Source: a virus. From it: DNA of 49,934 bases. The stretch is taken from the IMG/VR virus record IMGVR_UViG_3300048030_000125, positions 1-49,934 of that record; one strand, 5' to 3'. Of the stretch, positions 24,889 to 31,490 are shown piece after piece; the first letter of the stretch is position 1, and each line of letters opens with the position of its first letter. The notes beneath the pieces are model-generated. The model made no database searches. It was not told the DNA's origin and saw only the letters and a program-made list of their open reading frames with translations. Made by a program: the position numbers and the translations under genes.

Positions 24889-25230
24889 TCTTTAAACTGG
24901 GACTGCATCCTTCCGAATCATGCCTTATTATCCTTTCCTTCAAAGTTGACTCTAATCGTTCAATGTCTTGGGGATTAACCCAATTCTTTACACCGTGTCC
25001 TTCTAGTGAGGCCTTACCTCAATTTTATCTAGGTCAATAGGTAGTGACCATAAAGAAATTCGTTTACCATACTTTCCCAATTCGTCAAAAATTTCAAGTA
25101 CTTCTCTGTTCGGATTCTATCCACACCTCACGATTATATGCCACGTCTTAATTGACTTTAACAGTGTGGAACACCTTTTCTATACGGAACAACCTCTCAC
25201 AACCAACTTACTTCCGTCTCGATTTCCTAC
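24858..25230 (-). ncRNA. Antisense transcript of ~370 bases without an intact ORF: candidate noncoding RNA or decayed gene
   Basis: The region 24889-25318 has no + strand gene. On the minus strand a strong promoter (25266-25237) and a terminator define a ~370-base transcript. All three minus frames contain several stops, and no ATG occurs in the first ~190 bases. Local hairpins are visible, such as TTGGG/CCCAA (near 24980) and GAGG/CCTC (near 25010). The strand is purine-rich, and stop-free runs of 36 and 49 codons in different frames look vaguely protein-like, so a frameshifted pseudogene is the main alternative. Retention of promoter and terminator favours a functional RNA. It is the only minus-strand unit found. 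Confidence 0.5.
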
Positions 25231-25236
25231 TTTACT

Positions 25237-25266
25237 AGTATACCAAAAAGTGGAGGGGATTGTCAA
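25237..25266 (-). promoter_or_regulatory. Minus-strand sigma70-like early promoter
   Basis: Read on the minus strand: TTGACA (25266-25261), an 18-base spacer containing CCCCTCCACTTTTTGG, and TATACT (25242-25237). It closely matches the three + strand promoters at 36565, 37306 and 40213 in both boxes, spacer length and the CCCC..CACTTTTT core. Predicted start near 25230. Confidence 0.8.
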
Positions 25267-25318
25267 CCTAAATACAAGGTACAATAAAGTACATTACACA
25301 TACACACAGGAGAAAAAT

Positions 25319-25537
25319 ATGAGTAATTTAAATAAATCGGGGTTCGAAATCAGAGCCGACCTATTATCACAAGCAGAAGGACTATTGACTTCTAATTATC
25401 AGAGGGAAGTTGATGCTATCTACGCACACAACGACTCATTCCCAAATGATAAAAAACCTTTACCATTAAGAGAAATCACTGGTGAAGAAGTCATTAGAGT
25501 TGCAAGACAATTGAATGAGTTCGTCATCGAAAAATAA
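25319..25537 (+). CDS. Small conserved-looking hypothetical downstream of gp23
   Basis: 72 residues from ATG 25319, chosen because ACAGGAG precedes it; the frame is open further upstream only through the promoter region. The sequence (NKSGFEIRADLLSQAEGLL, then REITGEEVIRVARQLNEFV) is helical and looks like a short phage protein found next to gp23 in marine T4-like phages, by memory only. A CCTAAATA late-like box lies at 25267-25274. It overlaps the next gene by 23 bases. Confidence 0.65.
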   Translation: MSNLNKSGFEIRADLLSQAEGLLTSNYQREVDAIYAHNDSFPNDKKPLPLREITGEEVIRVARQLNEFVIEK

Positions 25538-25910
25538 TATTTGTCTATCGTGCAATTTGTGTTGTTCACAACCGAATGAGACAATCCACCTCTTTGATAA
25601 AGAATACGAACTATTCGATGTAAAGGATATTACCTCATATGAAGGTCAAGACTTTACACATAGTGTAACTTTTGATGGGGGTGGTTGCACAAACCTAACA
25701 TCAAATGGCATATGCAGAGTATATGATAAACGACCATACACTTGCAGAACCTTTGAGTGTGGAGTATTGGTAAAATACAAAACAGGTGAGTATGATTATG
25801 ATAAATCCAAACGACTCATACAACTTGTTAAAAATGGTGACATGAAAGTTTGGAGAGAGGAATTTGAGAAAGATTCCATTTCACCAAAAACGGTGATGAA
25901 AAAAACATAA
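25515..25910 (+). CDS. YkgJ-family cysteine-cluster protein
   Basis: 131 residues. It has the arrangement of the YkgJ/UPF0153 family: CLSCNLCC at residues 10-17, then GGGCTNLTSNGICRVYDKRPYTC and a further TFECG. The family is thought to bind a metal ion (Zn or Fe-S) through these cysteines; a precise reaction is not established. It overlaps the preceding small gene by 23 bases, so translation is probably coupled. Its role in the phage is unknown. Confidence 0.75.
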   Translation: MSSSSKNNICLSCNLCCSQPNETIHLFDKEYELFDVKDITSYEGQDFTHSVTFDGGGCTNLTSNGICRVYDKRPYTCRTFECGVLVKYKTGEYDYDKSKRLIQLVKNGDMKVWREEFEKDSISPKTVMKKT

Positions 25911-25913
25911 ATA
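25906..25913 (+). promoter_or_regulatory. Late-promoter-like box CATAAATA
   Basis: Overlaps the stop of the YkgJ-like gene. Predicted start near 25919, giving a 15-base leader that contains CGGAG before ATG 25934. Confidence 0.6.
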
Positions 25914-25933
25914 ACTGTATAACGGAGAATTAA

Positions 25934-26155
25934 ATGACAGATTATGAAAGAACAGTGAAAGTTTTAGAAGGGCCATGGTCAACTAAAGCATTCCCAAATG
26001 GTGAAGAAACAACGGAAGGAGTTATCAGTAGAAAGATTACCACACTATATGAAAAGGACGGATATCTTTGTGAAGAGGTAGTTACAAGAGAATATAGAGG
26101 TAATGACTACATGGACACTTCAACAAACAAGAGAGTATTAAAACTTGACAACTAA
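25934..26155 (+). CDS. Small hypothetical protein
   Basis: 73 residues, ATG preceded by CGGAG. Beta-rich charged sequence (ERTVKVLEGPWSTKAFPNG, then TREYRGNDYMDTSTNKRVL). No recognised domain. It overlaps the next, virion-type gene by 11 bases and probably shares its late transcript. Confidence 0.55.
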   Translation: MTDYERTVKVLEGPWSTKAFPNGEETTEGVISRKITTLYEKDGYLCEEVVTREYRGNDYMDTSTNKRVLKLDN

Positions 26156-26684
26156 TATCAATACATCTATTCTTAATAAGAATAATTTCAGACTCATCAT
26201 AGACAAGATTCCTACAGTGGAATACTATGTTAGGTCTGTTAATATTCCTGGCTTACAGTTTACAGAAGTGGAAACTGGTGCAGGTGTTGGAGTAGATGCA
26301 TTTTTTCCAGGCGACAAAGTTTCCTTTGATAACTTAGAAGTGCAGTTCCTTGTCGATGAAGATTTGGAAAACTTCAAAGAAGTGTATGATTGGATGAATG
26401 CAATTATTCCAATCAAAGACCCATCAGATTTTGAAAACTATGTTGAAACTGTAAAAACTCCAACTGGTAGGTTGTCAGCAATAAACAATGACTTAAATCA
26501 GTATTCAATGATTACACTTGTAATGAACACTAATAAAAACATTCCAAATAAGTTTTTAAGGTTCTATGACTGTTTCCCTACTGGAATCAGTGGAATGGAA
26601 TTAGAGTCAGGTTCTGAAACTGAACCAGTAGTGTGTACAGCAACATTTAGATTTACTTATTACGATATAGAAACCACTTCATAA
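26145..26684 (+). CDS. Tail tube-like / tail completion protein (gp3 candidate)
   Basis: 179 residues; the likely start is TTG 26145 inside the preceding gene. The pattern FRLIIDKIPTVEYYVRSVNIPG, then FFPGDKVSFDNLEVQFLVDEDL and YDWMNAIIP belongs to the tail-tube-like fold used by tube, tube-initiator and tube-terminator proteins of T4-like phages. Its position between gp23 and uvsY is where I recall marine T4-like phages encoding gp3, and its length matches T4 gp3 (176). gp54- or gp48-like baseplate tube proteins are alternatives. Confidence 0.6.
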   Translation: MTTNINTSILNKNNFRLIIDKIPTVEYYVRSVNIPGLQFTEVETGAGVGVDAFFPGDKVSFDNLEVQFLVDEDLENFKEVYDWMNAIIPIKDPSDFENYVETVKTPTGRLSAINNDLNQYSMITLVMNTNKNIPNKFLRFYDCFPTGISGMELESGSETEPVVCTATFRFTYYDIETTS

Positions 26685-26706
26685 AACCCACTTTTTGTGG
26701 TATAAT
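26678..26706 (+). promoter_or_regulatory. Sigma70-like promoter TTCATA-17-TATAAT, near-leaderless
   Basis: TATAAT at 26701-26706 with a spacer containing CCCACTTTTTGTGG, resembling the CACTTTTT core of the four-member early promoter family. The -35 box is weak. ATG 26714 lies 8 bases after the -10 box, so uvsY mRNA would begin at or within a base of its start codon. Confidence 0.6.
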
Positions 26707-26713
26707 ATACAGT

Positions 26714-27157
26714 ATGAACTTAGATGAATTAAAAACCATGTGGAAAGAAGATTGTGAGATAGATGATATCGAATTAGATAATGCATCACTTGAAGTCCCT
26801 AAACTACATGCAAAATACCAAGACTTACTAACCAGTAAACTTTTATTAGCAAAACAATACGAATTTAAATACAATGAACTACTCAAAGATAAGTGGTTAT
26901 GGTATAACGGTAAAATGGACATGGATAGAATTAATGAATTGGGATGGGAACATGACCCACTTGACGGTGTTAATGTCATGAAAGCAGACATGCATTACTT
27001 TTACAATTCAGATAAAGACCTCATGGAAATGAAGGCAAAACAAGATTACTTAAAAATAACAATAGACTTTCTCAAAGAGTGTATGCAAAACATTACTTGG
27101 AGACACCAAACAATTCGTAATACGATTGATTGGAGAAAGTTCATGGCAGGAAGTTAA
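26714..27157 (+). CDS. uvsY: Recombination mediator UvsY-like
   Basis: 147 residues, near T4 UvsY (137). Helical and charged, with MNLDELKTMWKEDCEIDD at the N-terminus, SKLLLAKQYEFKYNELLKDKWLWYNGK in the centre (split by a YNGK turn like YYSGR in T4), and HQTIRNTIDWRKFMAG at the C-terminus matching T4 AIKHIQDMRAFEAG. UvsY loads UvsX recombinase onto gp32-covered ssDNA. UvsW lies two genes downstream, supporting the call. Confidence 0.88.
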   Translation: MNLDELKTMWKEDCEIDDIELDNASLEVPKLHAKYQDLLTSKLLLAKQYEFKYNELLKDKWLWYNGKMDMDRINELGWEHDPLDGVNVMKADMHYFYNSDKDLMEMKAKQDYLKITIDFLKECMQNITWRHQTIRNTIDWRKFMAGS

Positions 27158-27832
27158 ATGATACTAAAGAATTATATTTGGAATGCACCATCCTTTTTCA
27201 ATGACAAAGAAGTAGAACTTTTTCATAAAACTGCAAATAAGATTGATTTCATGGATGCAGAGATTGGAATGGGACAACAAGACCCCGATGGAGATGGTGG
27301 TCTAAAAGGTGATTTCAATGAGGACATTAGAAGTTCGAGAGTAAAATGGTTTGGTGGACACGAAATGCCACAAGAACTTATAGATAAGATGTATGAAGCA
27401 TTGTATCTTGCATGTGATGAAAGTGGATGGACTGATTTAATCACAGAGAATGAACCACCTCAGTATACAGTTTATGATGCACAACCTAATAAGAAGAAAG
27501 GGGACTTCTATACATGGCATACTGATGCAGGGCCAGAACCATTACCAAATGGAGTTATAAGAAAGTTAAGTATGACTATACAATTATCAGACCCCGATGA
27601 TTATGAGGGTGGGCATTTTCAATGGTTAGAACCTCACCGACAGTTAGATAAAATTACAGAGAAAGATACTAGCATAGACATTAATCAATCTATAAGAACC
27701 GTTCCATTTTCTGCAAAGGCAAAAGGAAGTGTTGTGGTATTTCCTTCGTTTGTTTATCATCAAGTAACACCAGTTTTAAGAGGTACAAGAAAATCACTAG
27801 TTGTGTGGTTTAACGGTCAACCTTATGTCTAA
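27158..27832 (+). CDS. 2OG-Fe(II) oxygenase, PKHD/prolyl-hydroxylase type
   Basis: 224 residues starting one base after uvsY. H121-T-D123 (FYTWHTDAGP) with the following IRKLSMTIQLSDPDDYEGGHFQW, distal H201 (FVYHQVTPV) and R211 (GTRKSLVVWF) make a complete 2-oxoglutarate/Fe(II) active site of the PKHD-type hydroxylase class. The substrate is unknown. It is wedged between two recombination genes and overlaps uvsW by 8 bases. Confidence 0.85.
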   Translation: MILKNYIWNAPSFFNDKEVELFHKTANKIDFMDAEIGMGQQDPDGDGGLKGDFNEDIRSSRVKWFGGHEMPQELIDKMYEALYLACDESGWTDLITENEPPQYTVYDAQPNKKKGDFYTWHTDAGPEPLPNGVIRKLSMTIQLSDPDDYEGGHFQWLEPHRQLDKITEKDTSIDINQSIRTVPFSAKAKGSVVVFPSFVYHQVTPVLRGTRKSLVVWFNGQPYV

Positions 27833-29237
27833 TACAGTTCGTGTCTCTAAGATAGACGAAGTTTTTTTAAAAGTAGAGTGTCCCGATGATGGTCTTGCAA
27901 AAGACTTGTTTGACTTCTTTTCCTTTACAGTTCCAAATGCAAAGTTTATGCCTTCCTACAGAAACAAATGGTGGGATGGTAAGGTTCGTTTATTCTCAAT
28001 CAAAACAAGAAAGATATACATAGGATTACTTCCTTACATAGATGAGTTCTGTAAAGAACGAGGATATGAGTTTGAAGGGATTGAAGATGTTATTGGTGTT
28101 AAACATAGAGAGAAGTGTAGTCAGTCATGGTTAGCAGATTTAGACTTACCTTTTCCTCCAAGAGATTATCAGATAGATGCATTCAATACTGCAGTTCAAT
28201 ATGGGAGACAACTATTACTATCTCCAACTGCAAGTGGTAAGTCATTGATTATATACTTACTTGCAAGATACTATGATGTTAAAACGGTTATCATAGTTCC
28301 TACTACATCACTAGTAGAACAAATGACAAAAGATTTTGAAGAGTATGGATATAAGGAAAGAGTCTGTAAGATATATCATGGACAAGAAGTGTTTGATGCA
28401 CCAATAACAATCACCACATGGCAATCATTCGCAAAAGCACCAAAGGAGGTGTTAAGTTCTTTTGATATGGTTGTCGGTGACGAAGCACATTTATTCAAAG
28501 CAGATGTTCTCAAAGGTATCTTAGAGAAGATGAAAAAAACTGCAATACGATTTGGAACTACTGGAACACTGGATGGTTCAGAGGTTCATAGATTACAACT
28601 CGAAGGTTTGTTCGGCCCAGTCAAAAAAGTTATATCAACTAAAGATTTAATGGAAGATGGAACTATTGCAAATCTTTCAATTGATTGTATCATACTTCGT
28701 CATACTAAACAGAAGAAAGGGAACTACCAAGAAGAGATGGACTACTTGGTCGGCAATGATAGTAGGAACGAATTTATTTGTAATCTTGTATATTCACTTA
28801 AAGGAAATACATTAGTCTTGTTTCAATATGTAGAGAAACATGGTGCAGTCTTACATGGTAAAATGTTTAAGAGACTTGATGATAAACTACACTATGTTTA
28901 CGGTGGAACTGATGTAACTGATAGAGAAGAAGTCAGAACAATCGTAGAGAAAGCAGAAGACAATGTTATACTTGCATCTTATGGTACATTCTCAACTGGA
29001 GTGAACATTAAGAAAATTGATAATGTGGTTTTTGCATCACCATCCAAATCAAGAATTAGAAATCTACAATCAATTGGTAGAGGACTTCGTAAGACTGAAG
29101 GCAAAACAGAAATGAGACTGTTTGACATTGCAGATGATTTACAATGTAATAACTATACACTTAACCACCTTAAAGAAAGAATAAATATCTATAACGAAGA
29201 AGGATTTAAATACGAAATAAAACAATTCAACTTATGA
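27825..29237 (+). CDS. uvsW: RNA-DNA/recombination helicase UvsW-like
   Basis: 470 residues from ATG 27825, chosen over an upstream GTG because the sequence then aligns with the T4 UvsW N-terminus (DLFDFFSFTVPNAKFMP, WWDGKVRLF). Superfamily 2 helicase: RDYQIDAF Q-like motif, Walker A SPTASGKS (133-140), DEAH box VGDEAHLF (219-222), motif III TGTLDG, and motif VI QSIGRGLRKTEG. It unwinds R-loops and branched DNA and helps the origin-to-recombination replication switch. Confidence 0.93.
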   Translation: MSNTVRVSKIDEVFLKVECPDDGLAKDLFDFFSFTVPNAKFMPSYRNKWWDGKVRLFSIKTRKIYIGLLPYIDEFCKERGYEFEGIEDVIGVKHREKCSQSWLADLDLPFPPRDYQIDAFNTAVQYGRQLLLSPTASGKSLIIYLLARYYDVKTVIIVPTTSLVEQMTKDFEEYGYKERVCKIYHGQEVFDAPITITTWQSFAKAPKEVLSSFDMVVGDEAHLFKADVLKGILEKMKKTAIRFGTTGTLDGSEVHRLQLEGLFGPVKKVISTKDLMEDGTIANLSIDCIILRHTKQKKGNYQEEMDYLVGNDSRNEFICNLVYSLKGNTLVLFQYVEKHGAVLHGKMFKRLDDKLHYVYGGTDVTDREEVRTIVEKAEDNVILASYGTFSTGVNIKKIDNVVFASPSKSRIRNLQSIGRGLRKTEGKTEMRLFDIADDLQCNNYTLNHLKERINIYNEEGFKYEIKQFNL

Positions 29238-29680
29238 GATACGAAGTAATAAAAATAATAACGGGTGCTGAGATTTGTGGTATGGTAGAAGAAGTAGGAG
29301 ATACTATAAGGATTACTGCACCTATGGTATGTCAACTTTCAAGATTAGATTTAACTAATACTCTTGCAACCTTTATACCTTACACACCTGTAAGTTCAGA
29401 CTCAATGATTTCTATAGACACTGAACATGTTCTTCATAGAAGTAAAATGAGTGAACAATACATCCCCTTTTATGATGAAGCATCCTCAAAGTGGTTAACT
29501 ATGGTAGAAACTGAATCTATCCCTTTAACCAACAAGATGCCTAAAATGGAATACATCAAAGACACCATCAACAAATTAGTTGCAGGAATGTCAGATGAAG
29601 AATTAGATAAACTGGAAGAGGAACAGTTCTTAGAAGAAGATTCTCTTCTTGCACCATCCGACCCTAAGAAAATTCATTAG
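29234..29680 (+). CDS. Hypothetical protein with possible Sm-like N-terminal fold
   Basis: 148 residues overlapping uvsW by 4 bases (ATGA). The N-terminal half (YEVIKIITGAEICGMVEEVGDTIRITAPMVCQ) has the strand-turn-strand pattern of small Sm-like barrels that I recall next to recombination genes of marine T4-like phages. The C-terminus is acidic and helical (MSDEELDKLEEEQFLEED). No catalytic motif. RNA or nucleic-acid binding is possible but unproven. Confidence 0.6.
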   Translation: MRYEVIKIITGAEICGMVEEVGDTIRITAPMVCQLSRLDLTNTLATFIPYTPVSSDSMISIDTEHVLHRSKMSEQYIPFYDEASSKWLTMVETESIPLTNKMPKMEYIKDTINKLVAGMSDEELDKLEEEQFLEEDSLLAPSDPKKIH

Positions 29681-29692
29681 GATTTTAGTTTG

Positions 29693-29700
29693 TCTAAATA
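29693..29700 (+). promoter_or_regulatory. Late-promoter-like box TCTAAATA before the cytochrome cassette
   Basis: Lies in the 85-base gap before ATG 29766. Predicted start near 29706; TTAGGAAAACC gives a ribosome site for 29766. Two of eight positions differ from consensus. Confidence 0.4.
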
Positions 29701-29765
29701 TGTGCGTATAACATAGATTTATATCACATTATACAAAATACTTATAACTTAACTTTAGGAAAACC

Positions 29766-29939
29766 ATGACCACAGCAACTTTTTTTGCGAAGAGCATGGT
29801 GCGAAAAGCTAGAGAAGTCAACCATCAAGTTAGACCTGTAAAGAGAAAACTGGTTGACACTATCGAATTTCTAGTGCTGATGACTCTTCCGTTCTTACTA
29901 CCATTTATGATAATGTATCTATCGAGGGCATCCCTATGA
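29766..29939 (+). CDS. Small membrane protein, first gene of cytochrome cassette
   Basis: 57 residues, preceded by TTAGGAAAACC. A basic amphipathic N-terminal part (AKSMVRKAREVNHQVRPVKRK) is followed by one transmembrane helix (EFLVLMTLPFLLPFMIMYL). Its TGA overlaps the next ATG (ATGA). It is not a family I recognise; the linkage to cytochrome c suggests a role at the inner membrane. Confidence 0.6.
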   Translation: MTTATFFAKSMVRKAREVNHQVRPVKRKLVDTIEFLVLMTLPFLLPFMIMYLSRASL

Positions 29940-30010
29940 GAGATAAATTAGAAATCGGTACACTTACGTTTATTTTTTGTTTATCAGTACTTTCACTTAC
30001 AGGAGTATAA
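29936..30010 (+). CDS. Very short membrane peptide (24 aa)
   Basis: MRDKLEIGTLTFIFCLSVLS then LTGV and stop: a charged head and one hydrophobic segment. It overlaps the previous stop by four bases and ends one base before the cytochrome c gene, so it could be a real micropeptide or a coupling leader for cytochrome translation. Confidence 0.4.
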   Translation: MRDKLEIGTLTFIFCLSVLSLTGV

Positions 30011-30011
30011 T

Positions 30012-30455
30012 ATGAAAGAATTAGGAATGTCTCTATTAGGATGTATTGCAATCGCAACTTTCTTTGTTGCAAAAGTATATCCAAACTTAGAATACAGTGG
30101 ATATAGTAGTAATACTTCATGCACTGGTCAGTGTTATGTTGACTATGTTGCATTGAACGGAACTGCATCAGAAATACAACAAAGAAAAAATGCACTTGCA
30201 AATGCAGATGAGTTCTCTTCTATTAGAAGTCTATGGAGTGGGTGTGCAGCTTGTCACGGTGCAGAAGGTCAAGGTATGGCAGTCTTTCCTAAACTTGCAG
30301 GTCAATCACAAGATTACATTGTAAGTAAACTCAATGCATATAAAAATAGAGAGACAGTCGGTAATATGTCTTCTACTATGTGGGCTCAAGCAGGAATGTT
30401 GAGTGATGCAGATATCAATATGATTGGTAAGTTTATAGAGGTGGAGTTAAAGTAA
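30012..30455 (+). CDS. Membrane-anchored c-type cytochrome
   Basis: 147 residues with ACAGGAG before the ATG. An N-terminal hydrophobic segment (residues 5-21, CIAIATFFVAK) serves as signal anchor. Haem c attachment motif CAACH at 78-82 (SGCAACHGAEGQG), then FPKLAGQSQDYIVSKLNAY and a Met region (M119/M123) for the sixth ligand: the pattern of small class I c553/c4-like cytochromes. An extra CTGQC pair at 37-41 may form a disulfide. Haem attachment would need the host Ccm system. Predicted role: periplasmic electron carrier, perhaps to host terminal oxidase. Phage-borne cytochromes are rare. Confidence 0.88.
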   Translation: MKELGMSLLGCIAIATFFVAKVYPNLEYSGYSSNTSCTGQCYVDYVALNGTASEIQQRKNALANADEFSSIRSLWSGCAACHGAEGQGMAVFPKLAGQSQDYIVSKLNAYKNRETVGNMSSTMWAQAGMLSDADINMIGKFIEVELK

Positions 30456-30661
30456 TGTACGTTCCTTGGTTTACAAAACCCGATACTGAAAAGAAAATAC
30501 TACAGGTTGTAAACCTTTCACCTGATGAATCTTGGATTGAGAAAATTGTTGAAGTTCACCCAATGAAACAAGTTGCAATAATGTCAGTCGTGCAAGTCCT
30601 CGTTTTCGGTTTTATGCTCTTGTCCTTTTACTTAATCAACGTAGGATTGGACAGATTGTGA
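30455..30661 (+). CDS. Small single-pass membrane protein
   Basis: 68 residues sharing one base with the cytochrome stop (TAATG). A soluble charged N-terminus (PWFTKPDTEKKILQVVNLSP) precedes a C-terminal transmembrane helix (MSVVQVLVFGFMLLSFYLI). Coupled translation with the cytochrome suggests a partner subunit, possibly an anchor or oxidase-binding protein. Not recognised. Confidence 0.6.
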   Translation: MYVPWFTKPDTEKKILQVVNLSPDESWIEKIVEVHPMKQVAIMSVVQVLVFGFMLLSFYLINVGLDRL

Positions 30662-30783
30662 AACACTATATAATATATACAATTTTAGGTTGGTGCATGT
30701 TTGAACTTGCCGTTGGTGATATCGATAGAATGAGTCGTGCAATTAATAATCCTGCAAAGAGTAGAGTTATAACCTACACTTAA
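30658..30783 (+). CDS. Short membrane peptide with GTG start (41 aa)
   Basis: GTG 30658 overlaps the preceding TGA (GTGA). The product starts MKHYIIYTILGWCMFELAVG, one hydrophobic segment, and continues DIDRMSRAINNPAKSRV. Overlap style matches the rest of the cassette, which supports it as a real gene despite its size. Confidence 0.45.
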   Translation: MKHYIIYTILGWCMFELAVGDIDRMSRAINNPAKSRVITYT

Positions 30784-30846
30784 TCCCTTATTATAGTATA
30801 TCCCCTCGGGACATATTAATAATATCATATGATTTCAAATTCTACA

Positions 30847-30893
30847 AGAGGGTTTCTTAAAAAAGTTTAATTATTTTATTTCAAAAACCCTCT
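30847..30893. repeat. Perfect 9-bp inverted repeat with AT-rich loop ahead of gp55
   Basis: AGAGGGTTT (30847-30855) and AAACCCTCT (30885-30893) are exact complements separated by 29 bases of A/T-rich sequence. No T run follows on the + strand, so it is not a standard terminator. It lies in a 143-base gap (30784-30926) that also has CCCTCGGGA at ~30801. Operator, RNA stability element or weak terminator are options. Confidence 0.6.
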
Positions 30894-30914
30894 ATGAATT
30901 TAAAGAATTATCCG

Positions 30915-30920
30915 TATAAT
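30915..30920 (+). promoter_or_regulatory. -10-like TATAAT placed for a leaderless gp55 mRNA
   Basis: TATAAT ends exactly 7 bases before the A of ATG 30927, the normal distance to a sigma70 start. No convincing -35 box is found at 17 +/- 1 bases, so strength or an activator is uncertain. Confidence 0.45.
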
Positions 30921-30926
30921 AGAGGT

Positions 30927-31490
30927 ATGACAACAAAAAAAGACCCCAAAAAAGCAATTCATTATGTATCTAATAAAGACTTTACAGCTGCAGTTGCAGA
31001 TTATGTAAGTCAGATACAGTCCAATCTTTCTGAAGGAAAGGAAGCACCACAAATGTCAGAGTACATAGGAGAGTGCATTTATAAAATTGCAACCCGTCTA
31101 TCTACAAGACCAAACTTCATCAACTACACATATAGAGATGAAATGATTTGTGATGCAATTGAAAACTGTATTCAATACATTGGGAACTTTAAAGTAGAGA
31201 AGTCCAACAATGCATTCGCATATGTTACCCAAATCTGTTACTATGCTTTCTTAAGAAGAATACAAAAAGAAAAGAAACAGGTTTACATCAAACAAAAGTC
31301 AACAATAGAATCTGCATTAACATTAGATTCATTTACAACTATAGATGGCATTCATGACCCAACCCTTATTAACACAAATGTTGAGTGGATGAACGAAAAT
31401 ATGAATCATGTCGAGTATAAACCTCGTAAATCTAAAAGAGTATCAACAAAGAATAATTTAGAAACTAACTTCTCAGAAGAAGAGGAATAA
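30927..31490 (+). CDS. 55: Late-transcription sigma factor gp55-like
   Basis: 187 residues from ATG 30927; an in-frame ATG at 30894 would add 11 residues but would place the -10 box inside the gene. Family match: IHYVSNKDFTAAVADYVSQI corresponds to T4 YNYVNNKELLQAIIDWK; RPNFINYTYRDEMICDAIENC and FAYVTQICYYAFLRRIQKEKK correspond to the T4 core-binding and -10 recognition region. gp55 directs host RNA polymerase to TATAAATA promoters, together with gp45 and gp33. gp33 was not identified here. Confidence 0.92.
   Translation: MTTKKDPKKAIHYVSNKDFTAAVADYVSQIQSNLSEGKEAPQMSEYIGECIYKIATRLSTRPNFINYTYRDEMICDAIENCIQYIGNFKVEKSNNAFAYVTQICYYAFLRRIQKEKKQVYIKQKSTIESALTLDSFTTIDGIHDPTLINTNVEWMNENMNHVEYKPRKSKRVSTKNNLETNFSEEEE

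Noticed and set aside
24621-25040. + strand frame running from inside gp23 across the terminator
   Set aside because: It starts inside the capsid gene in another frame, crosses a strong terminator and has no ribosome site.
24858-25230. RNase P RNA or tmRNA identity for the antisense transcript
   Set aside because: Short strings such as ACAGAGA and GGTAAAC recall RNase P RNA, but their order and spacing do not fit the conserved core, and no tRNA-like end is present for tmRNA. A covariance-model search would decide.
24889-25235. Minus-strand protein-coding gene
   Set aside because: Stop-free runs of 36 and 49 codons occur in different frames, plus a 31-codon GTG frame, but no single frame has a start, ribosome site and adequate length. 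Such runs are expected on a purine-rich strand. A decayed gene remains possible.
25166-25318. Upstream start for the 25319 gene
   Set aside because: The extension crosses the minus-strand promoter region and has no ribosome site; ATG 25319 has ACAGGAG.
30847-30893. Terminator before gp55
   Set aside because: The inverted repeat is perfect, but the loop is long (29 bases) and no T run follows the stem, so an intrinsic terminator is not supported.
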